Source: Canna indica | Taxonomy: Eukaryota; Streptophyta; Magnoliopsida; Zingiberales; Cannaceae | Direction of reading: 5' to 3' | Assembly (NCBI GenBank): GCA_034359265.1 | Contig: CP136890.1 | Coordinates: forward strand, 70,929,501-70,993,500 | DNA: 64,000 nt | Part shown: piece after piece, positions 1-12,255 of the stretch | How the letters are laid out: the number at the start of each line of letters is the position of its first letter | Position numbering within the stretch: the first letter of the stretch is position 1 | Translations under genes and position numbers: made by a program | The notes under the pieces: model-generated | What the model saw: the letters and a program-made list of their open reading frames with translations, nothing else | Told to the model about the DNA's origin: nothing | Databases searched by the model: none

Positions 1-170
1 CCTTTCTTTTAAAAACACCATTATCATGTATATATCACTGTTAGAAACTTTGAAACAATGACAATGAGGTGCCGTTGGCGCAATGCAGTGGGGAAGTTAC
101 CCTAACTTCCCCTTCCCCACCTAAACCAGCGGCAGTGCCTCCAGCGCAATGCAACCTGAGTGGCTGTATA
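1..170. other. unassigned sequence
   Basis: No gene or terminal repeat is recognised. A GCGCAATGCA word occurs twice (near 80 and 140), so it may be the edge of another repeat. Confidence 0.3.
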
Positions 171-790
171 TTGCGTCGGCGGCTATAATACATGCTCTAA
201 TTTTATTAAATTTTGATTTCAGCGAGAGGCCCAGGATTCACGTCGGAGCGGGCCGAGTGAATTGTCGGAGGGTGCGATCGAAGGTATGACCCTTATACGC
301 AAAGAATTTATCTTAATTTAGGATGAACTTGATTGTGGGTTCAAGTTGGGTCCGAAAACCGCATAGTAGGTGGTTTGGTTGAGTGGAGGCTAACTTAAGT
401 TGAGTTAACTTAAGGGGGGGCATTATGGTAATTTGGATTTTAGTGAAAAATAATAATAAAATAGAGAGATAGCCGCCCCTTAAGATTGTGGGTTCACGTC
501 GGAATTAACTATACAACTCCAAGAGGGAGCCACACGTAGCCCTATGCAAGAGGGAGCCGTACCTTGGAGATTGGCCAAATTCTTCTTTGCAAGAGTTCTT
601 CGTCTTGAGGCTTCATCATTGTCATCTTCTCCTTGTCTTCAATCAAAGCTGAGTGGATTTCTAGGGCCGGCTCCCCTTGAGAGCTTGCCATCTTGATGTG
701 GCCAAAACATCTTGTTGAAGGAGGTTTGCTGAATTTTATCTCATATTCAAATCTTCATGCTTGTTCGGTCGGAATATGTGTGGTAGGGTA
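171..790 (+). mobile_element. Tekay-like Ty3/gypsy LTR fragment A
   Basis: It shares the order of short landmarks seen in the LTRs at 4172, 23064 and 51477: an AT-rich start, a pyrimidine tract ending in CAG (222), a GC-rich stretch of about 60 bp with CGTCGGA, a GTATGA word (284), a GTTAACTTAAG region, a purine-rich leader and a degenerate GAGTGG word near 649. The right side stops where a copia LTR begins at 791. Sequence conservation between copies is low, so assignment rests on architecture. Confidence 0.5.
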
Positions 791-1575
791 TGTTGAAGAA
801 ATGGAAACACTAGAGGGGGAGGGGGGGGGGGGGGTGAATAGTGTGTTTAGTAAATCGATTTTAAACATTTTCTTAAAATAATTAGGTAATTTATAATTCG
901 ATGATTTGATGCAGAAGCGATAAATAGTAAAGCAATTAACACAATCAATAAATCAATGCAAACACAAGAATTTATGGTGGTTCGGCCCCAATGCCTACTC
1001 CACTACCTAAGCACCCCACTTAGGACTTCCAAACTAGGTTTACTAGATTAATTCTTGTTTCCCTTACAATGAGGACTTTGACTCGAAGAGTTGCACTCTC
1101 GACCTAAGGCACTTCCACACCCGGAAGTCACTGCCTTCTTACCGAGAGAACTCTTCCACCTCAATCCTAAGGGACAACTCGGCTAATCCTAGTAAGTTAT
1201 GCTTACATAAGTGGTTTTACACCTTTTCACCAAGGTAACCACTTCCACGCACAAGACCAAACAATCCTAGGTCTATCACACACATAAATCCAATAAAAAC
1301 AAGTTCAAATAACAGTTAAAATTACAATGAAAAGAGCTGAAAAGGTAAACCAAGATTAAAAGCTCTTTTCCAAGCCTTGGAACCTCCAACTCACCGAGTA
1401 GTAGAGTTCAAATCAAATCCCGAGCTGAAGAGCAATTGGCGCTTGAAGAAGAACGTTGACGGAAGAGCAGAGCGCGCTGCAATCAATCTCTTGGAAGGCT
1501 TAAAACTCCCTTTTAATTGCTTAATAAAATTTGTAAGAGTGGGAGAGAGAAGAATTAAAGGAGTTAGATCAAGGA

Positions 1576-1583
1576 TATATATA
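1576..1583 (-). promoter_or_regulatory. LTR TATA box
   Basis: TATATATA on the reverse strand, lying just downstream (in sense) of the GGTCGACC array, as in the related LTRs. Confidence 0.6.
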
Positions 1584-1639
1584 ACCTCTCAAAGGAACGA
1601 CAGCTCATCGGGCTAAAATCTAGCCGTTATAGTAGCTCG

Positions 1640-1975
1640 GTCGATTGGCCGGTCAACCGACCGATCGATTGCTTAGAGCGACCGCTGCCTATTCTCTCTG
1701 TGCGGTCGACCGACGGGTCGATCGCCAGACGTAAATTTGCATTCCTGCAATCTGGTCGACTACCCGATCGACCGACGTAGATTGAGGCTTTGGCGATCCG
1801 TAGTTTGATCAATCGATCGGTCGACTGATGCGTTCTCTGCCAATTTTTGGCTTCAATCGGTCGACCGCCCGATTGACCGAAGTAGCTACTACCGCTTTGC
1901 GGCATCCTTCGGTCGACCGAGATGGCTTTTGCCATTTTCCTAACCCTATTCAGTCGACCGATCAATCGATCAAAC
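1640..1975. repeat. phased GGTCGACC palindrome array (LTR U3)
   Basis: Paired near-palindromes of the form GGTCGACC-4 bp-GGTCGACC or decayed versions recur near 1703, 1754, 1807, 1858, 1910 and 1953, with steps of about 43 to 53 bp. Spacers are not repeated. The array is immediately upstream of the TATA box. The long open frames here encode only RSTDRS-like low-complexity peptide and are artefacts. Confidence 0.8.
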
Positions 1976-2302
1976 ATAGGCTGAAATTGATTTTTCAGTC
2001 ATTTTTCTTGCGCGCTTCATTTTTGGATTCCGGCTTTCAACGAGCATGAACTTGGAGAGCTTTCCATGTGATCTTTGGACTCATCCAATACGTCTTTGGT
2101 GCATACGTCGAACTTTGAGATGTTTCACGATGAACCCGAGCGCGACGATCAACGTCCTTTCGATTTCTTTCATTTTTTCCGATCGAGGACATCGAACGCT
2201 AATCGATATGGAATCTGAAAGATTTCTCAACGAAATATTAGTTCCATGTTTGTTATCATCAAAACCAAGATTAAGGCCAAGGTTGAAAACCTAAAGCCAA
2301 CA

Positions 2303-4171
2303 ATCTCCTCCTTTTTGATGATGACAAACATCCTTAAGAAAATATATTCAATAAAGCATAGAGGATATAAACAAAGGGATTTCTCCCCCTATCAACATGC
2401 ATATCTATGAAAATAAACTCCCCCTATCTATATGCATGGATTTCTTATATTTTTCTCCCCTTTATCTATAATTTTCTCCCCATTTACTTATAATTTTCTC
2501 CTCATTTACTTATAATTTTCTCCCCCTTTTGACATCAATCAAAAAGGGCAAGAAAGGTCAATCTAGTCAAAGGGATGAAAAACAAATATTTTTCATGAAG
2601 TTGAGACTCTAAAATTATTTTACAAGAGACATGACAATCTCAACCAAATGGATGAAAAAACAAATATTTAATATGAAACAAAATCATACATGATATGTTC
2701 AAAACTAAATATTTGAATTCAAAATTAAATCATGTATGTTCTCATATCTTTTTCATGACATTTTTAGATTTCATTCAAACTCTCAACATATCAAGATATG
2801 ATCATTTAAATCATGTATATCAAGTTTGAAGTGAAACTAATGTCATTTGATCCAAATATGAACTTAGCACGTTTTCATTTGAAATAAGCATGAAAACATG
2901 AAAATGCTAATTATCAAGTTTTGTTATCTACTCATGTTTTCTCTATCTTAAGCATCTAGACATCAAACATGAGTGAATGTAAGTCTACGAATCAAGTTTG
3001 GGCTTAAAATGAAATTTCTAAGTCACTTTGTTGACTTAGGTCAATCTATTACTTCATGTTTTCAAAAATCAAACTTTTAAATCTATGCAAAATCATATTT
3101 TTGACGAAAATTTTTGATATCAGTTGTTGGATGAAATTTTTTGATACCAATTGTTGAATGATCATTTGAAATGCATGTATCAAGTTTGAACTCAAAATGA
3201 ATTTTCTATGTTCATTTTTCATCCTATATTGATTTCTACTAGAAGCTAAATTTTTTTTTTGGATATCGCTCAAAATATTAGAAATGATTTTACTCAAAGA
3301 ATATAGAGAACGATATTAGAAACGAAATCAAAATAGCATGTACAAAGTTTCATTTGAAGTTTTTGAAGAAAAATCAAAGTATCGGAAAGATTGATATTTC
3401 AAGAAGGATGATACTTTATGTTTTCGAAATCCAATTTCAAAATTCCATTATAAATCAGATTATTGATGAAACTTTTCAAGATTTTTACTGAAGAACCTAG
3501 ATTTTTTAGTGAGGGTGCAGTTTCAAGAATCAATTAAAAAAGATTTTTTTATATTTCTCTAGAAATAACTGAAAATAAATACCAATTGTTGGGTGAAATG
3601 ACATTTTCTTCATATTCAGTTATTCTTAAAACATGTTCAATTTTCATTCAAACTTTTATGACACCATAAAATGATCATGTAAAGAGTGTATGTCAAGTTT
3701 GAAATAAAAATTATATCCTAAAGTCAAGATATCAACCTAGCATGGTTTCATTCAAAACTAAGCTACTTATCATGAAACTTGCTAAGTTTCAATCTTATCA
3801 TTTACTCATGATTTTTAAAACTTAACCCTATGGTCACCTAACATGAGTAAATCTAAACGTGTTCATCAAATATGGATTGAAAATGAGACCGTTAAGTCAA
3901 CTTGTTTCAAAAGAGATTTTCATGAATTGACCTCTATGTCATTTTATCCATATCCATATGAATTTTTCACTCTAAGTGCATGGAAACATGTTATACCTAT
4001 TCCTAAACATGTTTATGAAGTTTGGACTTAAAATCAAGTGACCAAGTCGATTTGTTGACTTGGGGCAAACTTTTCCAAGTTAAGTCTTCTAATATGATCT
4101 AGTTATCACATTTTTCATCTACGCATGAATTTTCATGATTAAACACCTTGAATCATATCATGTGTGTATCT
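2303..4171 (-). mobile_element. non-coding 3' interior of gag-only copia, left copy
   Basis: AT-rich DNA with no coding potential. Read on the reverse strand it matches the post-gag interior of the right-hand copy: 3790-4100 corresponds to about 58780-59110, 3680-3790 to about 62985-63080, and 2870-3650 to about 63100-63880. It contains, without interruption, the site where the CACTA element sits in the right copy (near 3780-3800). The copy is cut at 4171 by the next LTR. Confidence 0.8.
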
Positions 4172-6439
4172 TGTAAGACCCGGAAAAAGTTTCCTAATAT
4201 ATATATATATATATATAATCTATTTTGGTGCAGCGCGTCGGACCCGGGGGTGGTCGAGTCGAGCCTCAGGATCGCCTCGAGTGAAAAGGTATGACTCGGC
4301 TAATGAATCATCAAGTTTATTGGATAATTAACTTTCCTTTTATAAAATCATACCTTAAATTAAGTTAACTCGAGTCATGTTATGGGTTAGGTCGGAACCC
4401 GAGTCGAGTTCGGGTTTAGTCGAGTTCCGAGTATGACTTAAGTGAGCCGTGAAACCATCTTTGGAAAGATGGTTGAGGGGATAACCCCCCCCCCCCCCAA
4501 TATGGTACCCGTGCGACTCAACCATTGAGTCGCACAAGGCCGCAAGGGAGAAAGAGGAGAAGGAGCAAGGAGGGGGCTTGGGGCTCGGATCGATCCGGAA
4601 TTCGCGTCGTCGCCGGAAATTCTCAAGTCGTCGTCACCCGATCCTTATTTCTTGGCGATCTAGGTGAGTGGTTAAGGCTTTAACAGTTTGGGGGAGGCGG
4701 GTGGCCGAACCCTAGATGATAGGTCGAGTCTCGCGATTTTTCCCGACGATCCATGATTTCAACGATATGTACTCACTATTTTATAATGTTTCTTGTCGGA
4801 TCTCGCTGTTTTAATCACCGATTTGCGTATTTTTGGGGCTGTCGAGTCATGGAAAAAGAAGAAAGGTCATGCCGAAATTTTCCCCTATTCCCTTGACGGC
4901 GAGAAGGCCCTTAGATGCCCTTATACCACTGTTTCGATGTAGTCCTTTGAACTCCTCACGTAATATGAAGCACGTCCCCTCTAAAGCCCCTTGAAGTGGC
5001 CGAATGAACCCTAAGACTCATGAAGATGGTTCGGCCAAGGGTGAGGGGCAGGGTAAGTTGATCATTGGTATTTAAGAAGAGACAAAGTATAGCTAAAGTC
5101 TCTTCCATCTTTCCCTACCCCAAGGACCTTGGCTGAGCAAGGTTTCCCTTGCTCATGGTTCGGCCAAGGTTGGGGAGAGGAGGAGGGACTTGCCTTAGAT
5201 GAAAATTTCATGATCTTAGGGATCACACATAGGGATATGACAATACTTACGAAGAACACCAAACTTAGCAAGTAGCTTAATTGATTTGAATTGTAGAAAT
5301 GCTAGATTGTAACCATACTTATCATTTGATCCTTAAACTTGGATGTTGACAATGTTACCATGTTTTATAATTCATACATGTTATTTAAATTATTACTACC
5401 TTGCCATGCTAGATAGTTGCTCCTTATTGTGCTAATATTGCTAAGGTAGTATAAGAATTGTTAGGTATGTGCATTATGATTATATATGATGAATGATGTA
5501 ATATTTGAGCATTTTTCTTTAGATTATGCATGCTGCCCTAAATGTCCTTGGATGGTATTCTAAGGTTGACTGATGGAAATTCTCACCTAAGACAGTGTAG
5601 AAGGCTAGGTAACATGTAAGGTGTCCGTAGATGTTCATAGCACATTTATGGAAACTTAGATATGAGACGATAACACTTCTATGATTGATTGTATATTTTT
5701 GGAAACTTAGAGATTGTAGGTCCACATATACTAAAAGGGGCGGCATGAATTGTTGACCCGATAGCCGAACATGGCTAGATACGGGCAAAGGCCTGAAGTA
5801 TATATATGGAAACCCTAGGATATTGATTGTGTAATGTGCTTGAGATGGTCCGCCGAGGAGCGAGGAGGTCAGAAATGACCAATGCTCAGCTCGGCCAGTT
5901 GGGTCTAGAGGTGCGCCAGTGGGCCCGCTAGGTGCCAAACCCCAGCTGGGTGGGACTAGCTATCCTTACCCCAGACGGTGTCCGGAGACTAATGACCATC
6001 CTAGTTGACGGTCCGGGATTGTTTGCTTGCATCTTGAGATGATGTGGTCGATGGCCAGTATGATACTACCCGATATGGTAGGGACGGCTGTAGCCGGAAT
6101 ATATTCCTATGAGTAGGCCAGATGCTAGAGGCGTGATAAGCTAAGGTGGCAGGTTATCATGTACAGTGGATACTGATGGATCCGTTGAGGGTCTTTAGTT
6201 GCATTTGAAATACACTTACCTCCTTGTACATTCCTTTTTGCCTTGTAATATATATATATGCATGACTGAGGCTTATGTGGAGGTTCAATTGAGCCATTCA
6301 CTGAGTCCCAAGTGGACTCACAGTTTATTTCTATTTTTGCAGAGCATGAGCAATAGCTTGGTGTCGACATGGTGCAGCTGGAGGGTAGAGGCGGTGCCAT
6401 ATCTCGTAGCGGCGTCCATGAGTCTTAGACTATAGGGCA
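4172..6439 (+). mobile_element. Tekay-like Ty3/gypsy LTR B (interrupted)
   Basis: Begins TGTAAGACCC, a usual Ty3/gypsy LTR start, followed by a (TA)n run (4194-4218), a CAG acceptor-like site (4233), a short GC-rich block and GTATGA (4289). A purine-rich leader contains a 14-C run (4485-4498) and ends at TAG/GTGAGTGG (4663/4664). A tract ending TTTTTGCAG (6342) precedes a TGGAGGG-rich block closely resembling 38292-38360 in the Tekay 5' LTR. A copia LTR interrupts it at 6440; sequence after 7917 may be its continuation. Confidence 0.65.
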
Positions 6440-7210
6440 ATTAACACTGGAGGGCAGCTGAATAGTGTGTTTACTAAATCAATTTACCTAAATCGATTTT
6501 AATCATTTTTTTAAAATAATTAGGCAATTTATAATTCGATGATTTGATGCGGAAGCGATAAATAGTAAAACAATTAACACAATCAATAAATCAATACAAA
6601 TACAAGAATTTATAGTGGTTCGGCCCCAATGCCTACTCCACTATAAGTACCCCGCTTAGGATTTCCAAACTAGATTTACTAGATTAATTCTTGTTTCCCT
6701 TACAATGAGGACTTTGACTCGAAGAGTCGCACTCTTGACCTAATGCACTTCCACACCCGGAAGTCACCGTCTTCTTACCGAGAGCACTCTTCCACCTCAA
6801 CCATAAGGGACAACTCGATTAATCCTAGTAAGTTATGCTTACACAAGTGACTTTACAGGTTTTCACCAAGGTAACCACTTCCACACACAAGACCAAACAA
6901 TCCTAGGTCTATCACACGCACAAATCCAATAAAAACAAGTTCAAATAATAGTTAAAATTATAATGAAAAGAGCTAAAAAGGTAAACCAAGATTAAAAGCT
7001 CTTTTCCAAGCCTTGGAACCTCCAACTCGCCGAGTAGTAGAGCTCAAATCAAATCCCGAGTTGAGGAGCAGTTGGCGCTTGAAGAAGAACATTGACGGAA
7101 GAGCAGAGCGCACTGCAATCAATCTCTTGGAAGGCTTAAAACTCCCTTTTAATTGCTCAATAAAATATGTAAGAGTGGGAGAGAGAAGAATTAAAGGAGT
7201 TAGATCAAGG

Positions 7211-7218
7211 ATATATAA
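7211..7218 (-). promoter_or_regulatory. LTR TATA box
   Basis: TTATATAT on the reverse strand at the same place relative to the palindrome array as in the sister LTR. Confidence 0.55.
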
Positions 7219-7264
7219 CCTCTCAAAGGAACGACAGCTCAACGGGCTAAAATCTAGTTGTTAC

Positions 7265-7590
7265 GGCTGCTCGGTCGATTGGCCGATCAACCGACCGATC
7301 GACCGCTGCCTATTCTCTTTGTGCGGTCGACCGATGGGTCGACCGCCAGATGCAAATCTGCGTTCCCGTAATTCGGTCGACTACCCGGTCGACCGACGCA
7401 GATTGCAGCTTTGGCGATCCGCAGTCCAATCGACCGATGTGTTCTCTGCCAATTTTTGGCTTCAATTGATCGATCGCCCGATCGACCAAAGTAGCTATTG
7501 CCGCTTTGCTGCATCCTTCGGTCGACCGAGATGGCTTCTGCCATTTTCCTAACCCTATTTGGTCGACCAACCGATCGACCGAACATAGGT
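7265..7590. repeat. phased GGTCGACC palindrome array (LTR U3)
   Basis: Second copy of the array, with repeated GGTCGACCGA or GGTCGATC dyads about 50 bp apart. It is less decayed than the copy at 1640-1975. Confidence 0.8.
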
Positions 7591-7995
7591 TGAAATTGAT
7601 TTTTTAGCCATTTTTCTTGCGTGCTTCATTTCCGGATTTCGGCTTTCAACGAGCGTCAACTTGGAGAGCTTTCCATGTGATCTTTGGACTCGTCCAATAC
7701 GTCTTTGGTGCATACGTCGAACTTTGAGATGTTCCACGACGAACCCGAGTGCGACGATCAATGTCCTTCTAATTTCTTTCATTTTTTTCGATCAAGGACA
7801 TCGAACGTTAATCGATATGGAACCTAAAAGATTTATCGACGAAATATTAGTTCCATGTTTGTTATCATCAAAACTGAGATTAAGGCCAAGGTTGAAAACC
7901 TAAAGCCAACAGGGTATTGAGTTGTCTTAGGGCAGTACTAGGATAAGTTTAGGGCTGTCCCTAGACCTAGGTTGTGGCTGGAATCGTGGTGGTAA

Positions 7996-8726
7996 TATTT
8001 TTTTTATACCAAACAAAAAAAGAAAATACAACTAATTACACAGAGTGTTTCAGAACAATTTTAATAAGGTCGGGAGGCCAGTCGTGCTCCCAATTTAAAT
8101 TTCTTTCCAGTCTCCTAGCTTGAACAGCTAGCCAGTCAGCAACCATGTTTGCTTATCTTCTTGCAAACTTAATAGCAATCCTCTCAAAATTCCCTGCAAC
8201 CAAATTAATATCTTTGATAATATTTTTCACATGTCAATCTAAATCAATATTATTGTTGCACATATCTACAATCAATTTAGAATCAGACTTAATAATAACA
8301 TGCTTGTGATTAAGTCTAGCAGTCCGCTCAATAGCTAATTTGACTGCAAGAGCTTCATTCTCTAAAATAGAACCATACTGGTTAATACGAGCAATAGCAT
8401 ATAAAATTTCACCCTTAAAGTTCCTACATATAGTAGAAAATGAGCCAAAAGGGCAAAAACTAGAGATAGAAGCATCGACATTCCACTTAAAAGTCCCCTC
8501 AGTCGACGGAGACCAACCAATACCAGAATTTATACTACACCTTTTCCCCTCAGATAAAGAAATAAGAATAATCTATTGTTAGAGAGATGACTCTAGCAAA
8601 AAGAATATGAGCAGAGGGTCTTATAAGCTCAAAGATTGCTTTGTTCTGAGCCAATCAGATAGTATACAATGTGTTAAAACAAAGTGCTACCATTAACATC
8701 TTTTTCTTGTTCGGAGGGACCTAATG
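7996..8726 (-). mobile_element. 5'-truncated LINE (L1-type) insertion
   Basis: The reverse strand carries the RNase H-like tail of a non-LTR polyprotein, a short 3' region and an A-rich end (T-run at 7998-8005 on +). The 10-bp word GTGGTGGTAA lies on both sides (7986-7995 and 8727-8736) and is a clear target duplication. Only 731 bp inserted, so the element is heavily 5'-truncated. It landed in what is probably a Tekay-like LTR. Confidence 0.85.
8036..8520 (-). pseudogene. LINE RNase H-like domain (RVT_3 type), broken
   Basis: The reverse strand translates to a recognisable plant L1 C-terminus. It has FKWNVDAS at the start of the domain, a central AVKLAIERTARL helix followed by IIKSDSKLIVDM, and the C-terminal MVADWLAVQARR block, ending at TAA (8036-8038). 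The family's domain removes the RNA strand of hybrids during target-primed insertion. At least two in-frame stops (after NNIDLD and after FARR) make it non-functional. The reverse transcriptase and endonuclease were never inserted because of 5' truncation; fragments of the region before the domain can be read up to about 8710. Confidence 0.8.
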
Positions 8727-8736
8727 GTGGTGGTAA

Positions 8737-9290
8737 GATTAATTCCGAAAATTTCAGCATTTGTTGTGTCCGAACCATAGTTTTAGTTGCTAAAATTTGA
8801 GGCTGATTTGGGGTAGATTATGGCCGAGTTTTGCATTACTGAATGATGGTTAAGTTCTGATTTTAATGGTGTGGATCAATACTAAAATTTATGGAGTTGT
8901 ATTTTGGGGTTGCTAAAATTTTCAGCAAGCCGAAAGTTCATGATTCTGAAATTTCCAATTGCTAAAAATTTCGAGGGGGGGGGGGGGGGGGAAGCAGGCT
9001 GGACTATTGGGGCGAATTTTTCCGTAATGGTTGCTTACGCTTAAAATCGTTGTTGATAACAAGGTTGATAAGTTGAACGTATAAAGGTCTCATGCTGATG
9101 TAGTTTTAGGCTTAAATTTTTGGGCTAAACACGTGATTATGACTGGTTTATAATGATGCATTGCTATTGAAATGTACACTTCTTCTATTCTTTTGATGCT
9201 GAAATGTTTAGCTTGGTATGACACTTATTATGGAATGCTATCAAAATATATCATTTGGTTTTACCATGATGAACCTATAAAAGCACATGT
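8737..9290. other. unassigned, probably interior of Tekay-like LTR B
   Basis: No gene. It contains several GCTAAAATTT-like words and a 17-G run (8975-8991). It continues the sequence interrupted by the LINE and may be the rest of LTR B, but it does not visibly match the 3' part of the Tekay LTR at 36343-38700. Confidence 0.35.
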
Positions 9291-9480
9291 TGTTAGCCTA
9301 AGATTTTCAATCCTGGTCATCATCTTTATTTTGATGATAACAAACTTATTCTAATGGGTTTATCAAATGTTTCATTTCAGGTTAGGTGATTAATACGCAT
9401 GAGAAGTTCATCGGGAAAAATTGTGAAAACTCAAGTACCAGATCAACAAGTACAAAACCATTTAAAAACCTTCAAAACAT
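9291..9480 (+). mobile_element. 5' end fragment of a SIRE-like copia LTR
   Basis: Begins TGTTAGCC and contains TTTGATGATAACAAAC, the conserved head of the copia LTRs at 18668 and 54393 and, on the other strand, those ending at 2302, 7911, 43464 and 50188. The right end is not identifiable and no array or TATA box follows. Confidence 0.5.
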
Positions 9481-10439
9481 CTTATGATGGATGATCTTGC
9501 ATGTATCCAAATTGTGTATCCATCATTTGTTCCTATGTATCCAAATTGTGTAAAATATAGTAAAATATTATTTATCATTCAATTGTATCATATATATATA
9601 TAAATTCTTAATGATTGATTTAGAAAATTATTTACAGTGTTGTTTGAATAATTGAAATGTGCTTTTTGATAGGGCACTAAACTTTAGTTAACATGTTACT
9701 GATCAAAAATAATATATCAGATATTTAGATTTATTCTATCAAAAGATGCATCTTTTATTGCCTAAATGATTGCATTATGCATATGGATACAAATGTAGAA
9801 GCATGTTAAAGATGCATCTTTTATTGCCTAAATGATTGCATTATGCATATGGATACAAATGTAGAAGCATTAACATGTAATGTATGCAGTGAGGGCAGTG
9901 AGTCTCAATGACATTTCTTTTTCATTGGTGATCAATCAATGGGTCCATTACGACGAAGAAAAAGACTAGCCAAAGTATTGCTTTACTTTTCACTAATCCC
10001 AAAGTTGACTTATTTATATTGATCATCTTAGAATGCAAGTTTTATGAGATAACATTTTGACAGGCACATCAAAGGTAGTGTCTTGAGATATTGTGCAAAT
10101 GTTGAAGCATGACAAGCTTTTGATAGAAGACATCTAAACTTTGTTGCTAACTTATGTACGCACGTAATGTAAAATTGGGTCTTTTATGTTGTAGATTTAA
10201 TTCATTTTTGAGCAATGAGAATAGGTTACAAAGTTTGGTCTATTGTATTGATATCTTATAATATGGAATCTTGGGGTATATATGAAGTGTTCTTCAATAA
10301 TGCTATTAATGTTGATATCATGTGACAAGGGGCCCAAAAATAATATTAATGTCTACTTATAGTCTCACATTTCAGAGTTGAAAGTTGTTGTGGACCAAAG
10401 TAGCTATATACGATAATTGTCTAATTATGTTGTGAACAT
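9481..10439. other. AT-rich intergenic sequence
   Basis: No coding region or transposon terminus seen, apart from a local tandem duplication. Confidence 0.4.
9742..9871. repeat. 66-bp tandem duplication
   Basis: Two nearly identical copies starting AAAGATGCATC (9742 and 9808). They look identical except at the edges, so the duplication is recent. Confidence 0.9.
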
Positions 10440-11263
10440 TTAGGGGACATTTGGTTGCCCGCAAGTGCGAATGCTATAAAATTCATTTGCATGCAAAAGT
10501 AAATGCCCGCAAATAAATTTTGCAGTCTATCGTTTGGTTGCCCGTAAGTAGAGCTGCAACTTTTATTTGCGGGCGTTTGGTTGGCCGCAAATGGAAGTTG
10601 CAACTATACTTGCAACTTGCAACTTCTATTTGCGGATATTTGGTTGGCCACAAATAGAAATTGCAACTTGCATTAATATTTTAAAAAATAATAAATTAAT
10701 TAATATTAAAAACCTGACCTACAAAGAACTTAATAAATAAACATAAAGAAGTCTTTAATAACAAATTTTCATTAACAAGTTCATAAAAGTCTAACAACGA
10801 GTTCATATCAAAGTCTTTAACAACATAAATCCTAAAGTTCATATAAAAGTCACGTATGAAAGTCTTATAAGTTCATATCAAAGTCACATATCAAAGTCTT
10901 ATAAGTTCATATCAAAATCACATATCAAAATCTTACAAGTTCATACCAAAGTTTTTTAAAGATAACAAGTTCATATCAAAGTCACATGTTTAACATGTCA
11001 CAAATCCAGAAGTATCGGTGATGAGCAGATGCAACCATAAAAGCTCTCGCCTCACTTGTTGATGAACCGACAAGCATACGATAGGCGCGCACGACAAAGC
11101 TGACTCTCATCAAATCAAGATATTGACATAACAACTTCATACAACCCATCTTTGGAAACCTCGATAAATATTCATGTATTTCTAAGTTTTTATTACATGG
11201 AGCATATGAATCCCTAGAAATCCTTCTTCTTTTATATCTTGTTGTAATATCAAATATGCATAT

Positions 11264-11428
11264 TGTCCTAGCAACCCAGCAATCTCCACAATATCGAAGG
11301 GTAGAGAATTTTCATTTATCATCTAATAAGCAAAATAAAATCATTTTGTCCTAGCAACCCAGCAAGCTCCACAATATCGAAAGGTAGAAAATTTTCATTC
11401 ATTATCTAATAAGCAAAATAAAATAAGA
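11264..11428. repeat. 83-bp tandem duplication
   Basis: Two copies beginning TGTCCTAGCAACCCAGCAA (11264 and 11347) with few differences, inside the Harbinger-like element. Confidence 0.85.
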
Positions 11429-12255
11429 TATTATAAAATAACATATAAAGCATGAATTAGAAAAATAAAAAAATGGATCTACTCTTAATACATATTAAAG
11501 TTCAGGAATAAATAGAAGTGGACTTATGAATTTATGATATTGTTTGATATGTCTAAGTCTAGTATAAAACTTTCTGTCTTATCTGCTATAATATGTTGCT
11601 AAAATGAGAACCACAATTTCTGCAAGTCCCCCAATAAAAGACCTAAACAAAATCCTGGTATGTGGCTACAGATACTGTCAAGTATCATAGGATATATAAA
11701 GCAAAACAAACAATAGCTATTAGTTTCATGAGTATATGGCACTCAAAGGTTGCCAATATAGCATGATGAGATGGACAGTCCAATATGATTTGAAACAAGT
11801 ATATGAGAGTTCCAGTCATGATTAAAAAGTCATAATTTTTTTGACTTGGCATAAAACAAGTATACGAGAGTTCCAGTACAATATGATTAACTTTGCATAT
11901 GATATCTTGAAGAAATAAGAATTTTGTAAAACAAAATTTGAGGCAATCCATGAAATATCCTACAAGTCGCATGATCTCATCTTGGTATAAAACTGTGAAG
12001 TTTGAAGCAATTGTTTTTGCTCACTTAGTTTGAGCCGATGCTTTGATCTTGTGCATGAAGTAGGTTGATCTTTCTTCTACTTTCTTTTTGAACAAGAAAG
12101 AGAAATAAAAAAAAAAGACAAGCTCAAAACCTACAAAGTAGAAATGATATATTTTCCATTTGACTTACATGTTATAGTTCAAATTGACTCAAGTCACTTG
12201 GAATCTTTTGCTTGTCCTAGAAAAATTGAAAAGATGGGTAAGCATGACATTTCAA

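Larger units (their letters stand above)
791..2302 (-). mobile_element. 3' LTR of gag-only copia element, left copy
   Basis: The segment begins TGTTGAAG and ends CCAACA, so the sense strand reads TGTTGG to CA. A polypurine tract (AAAAAGGAGGAG on the reverse strand) abuts it at 2303-2317, which makes it the 3' LTR of a reverse-strand element. It is 1512 bp long and matches the LTRs at 6440-7911 and 54393-55894, including the motif for a TTTGATGATAACAAACATG head. It holds a TATA box, a GGTCGACC palindrome array and a run of 14 G (821-834). Confidence 0.85.
6440..7911 (-). mobile_element. solo LTR of the gag-only copia family
   Basis: About 1.47 kb, closely matching 791-2302 on the same strand and ending CCAACA. 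No primer binding site or polypurine tract adjoins it, so it is a solo LTR. Flanks GGGCA (6435-6439) and GGGTA (7912-7916) are a plausible 5-bp target duplication with one change. The expected TG at the left end is missing: a short deletion removed the first few bases. Confidence 0.75.

Noticed and set aside
1627..1977. 116-residue reverse-strand ORF and similar RSTDRS-rich ORFs at 7013-7586, 42907-43141, 49405-49865 and 54887-55078
   Set aside because: They are translations of the GGTCGACC palindrome arrays, which stay open in several frames on both strands. They are not conserved as proteins.
5519..5938. 139-residue reverse-strand ORF
   Set aside because: Lies within Tekay-like LTR B, has no recognisable domain and no homologous frame in the other LTRs.
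791..7911. one complete reverse-strand copia element bounded by the LTRs at 791-2302 and 6440-7911
   Set aside because: No primer binding site adjoins the right LTR, and the sequence between 4172 and 6439 is a Tekay-like LTR. The right one is a separate solo LTR.
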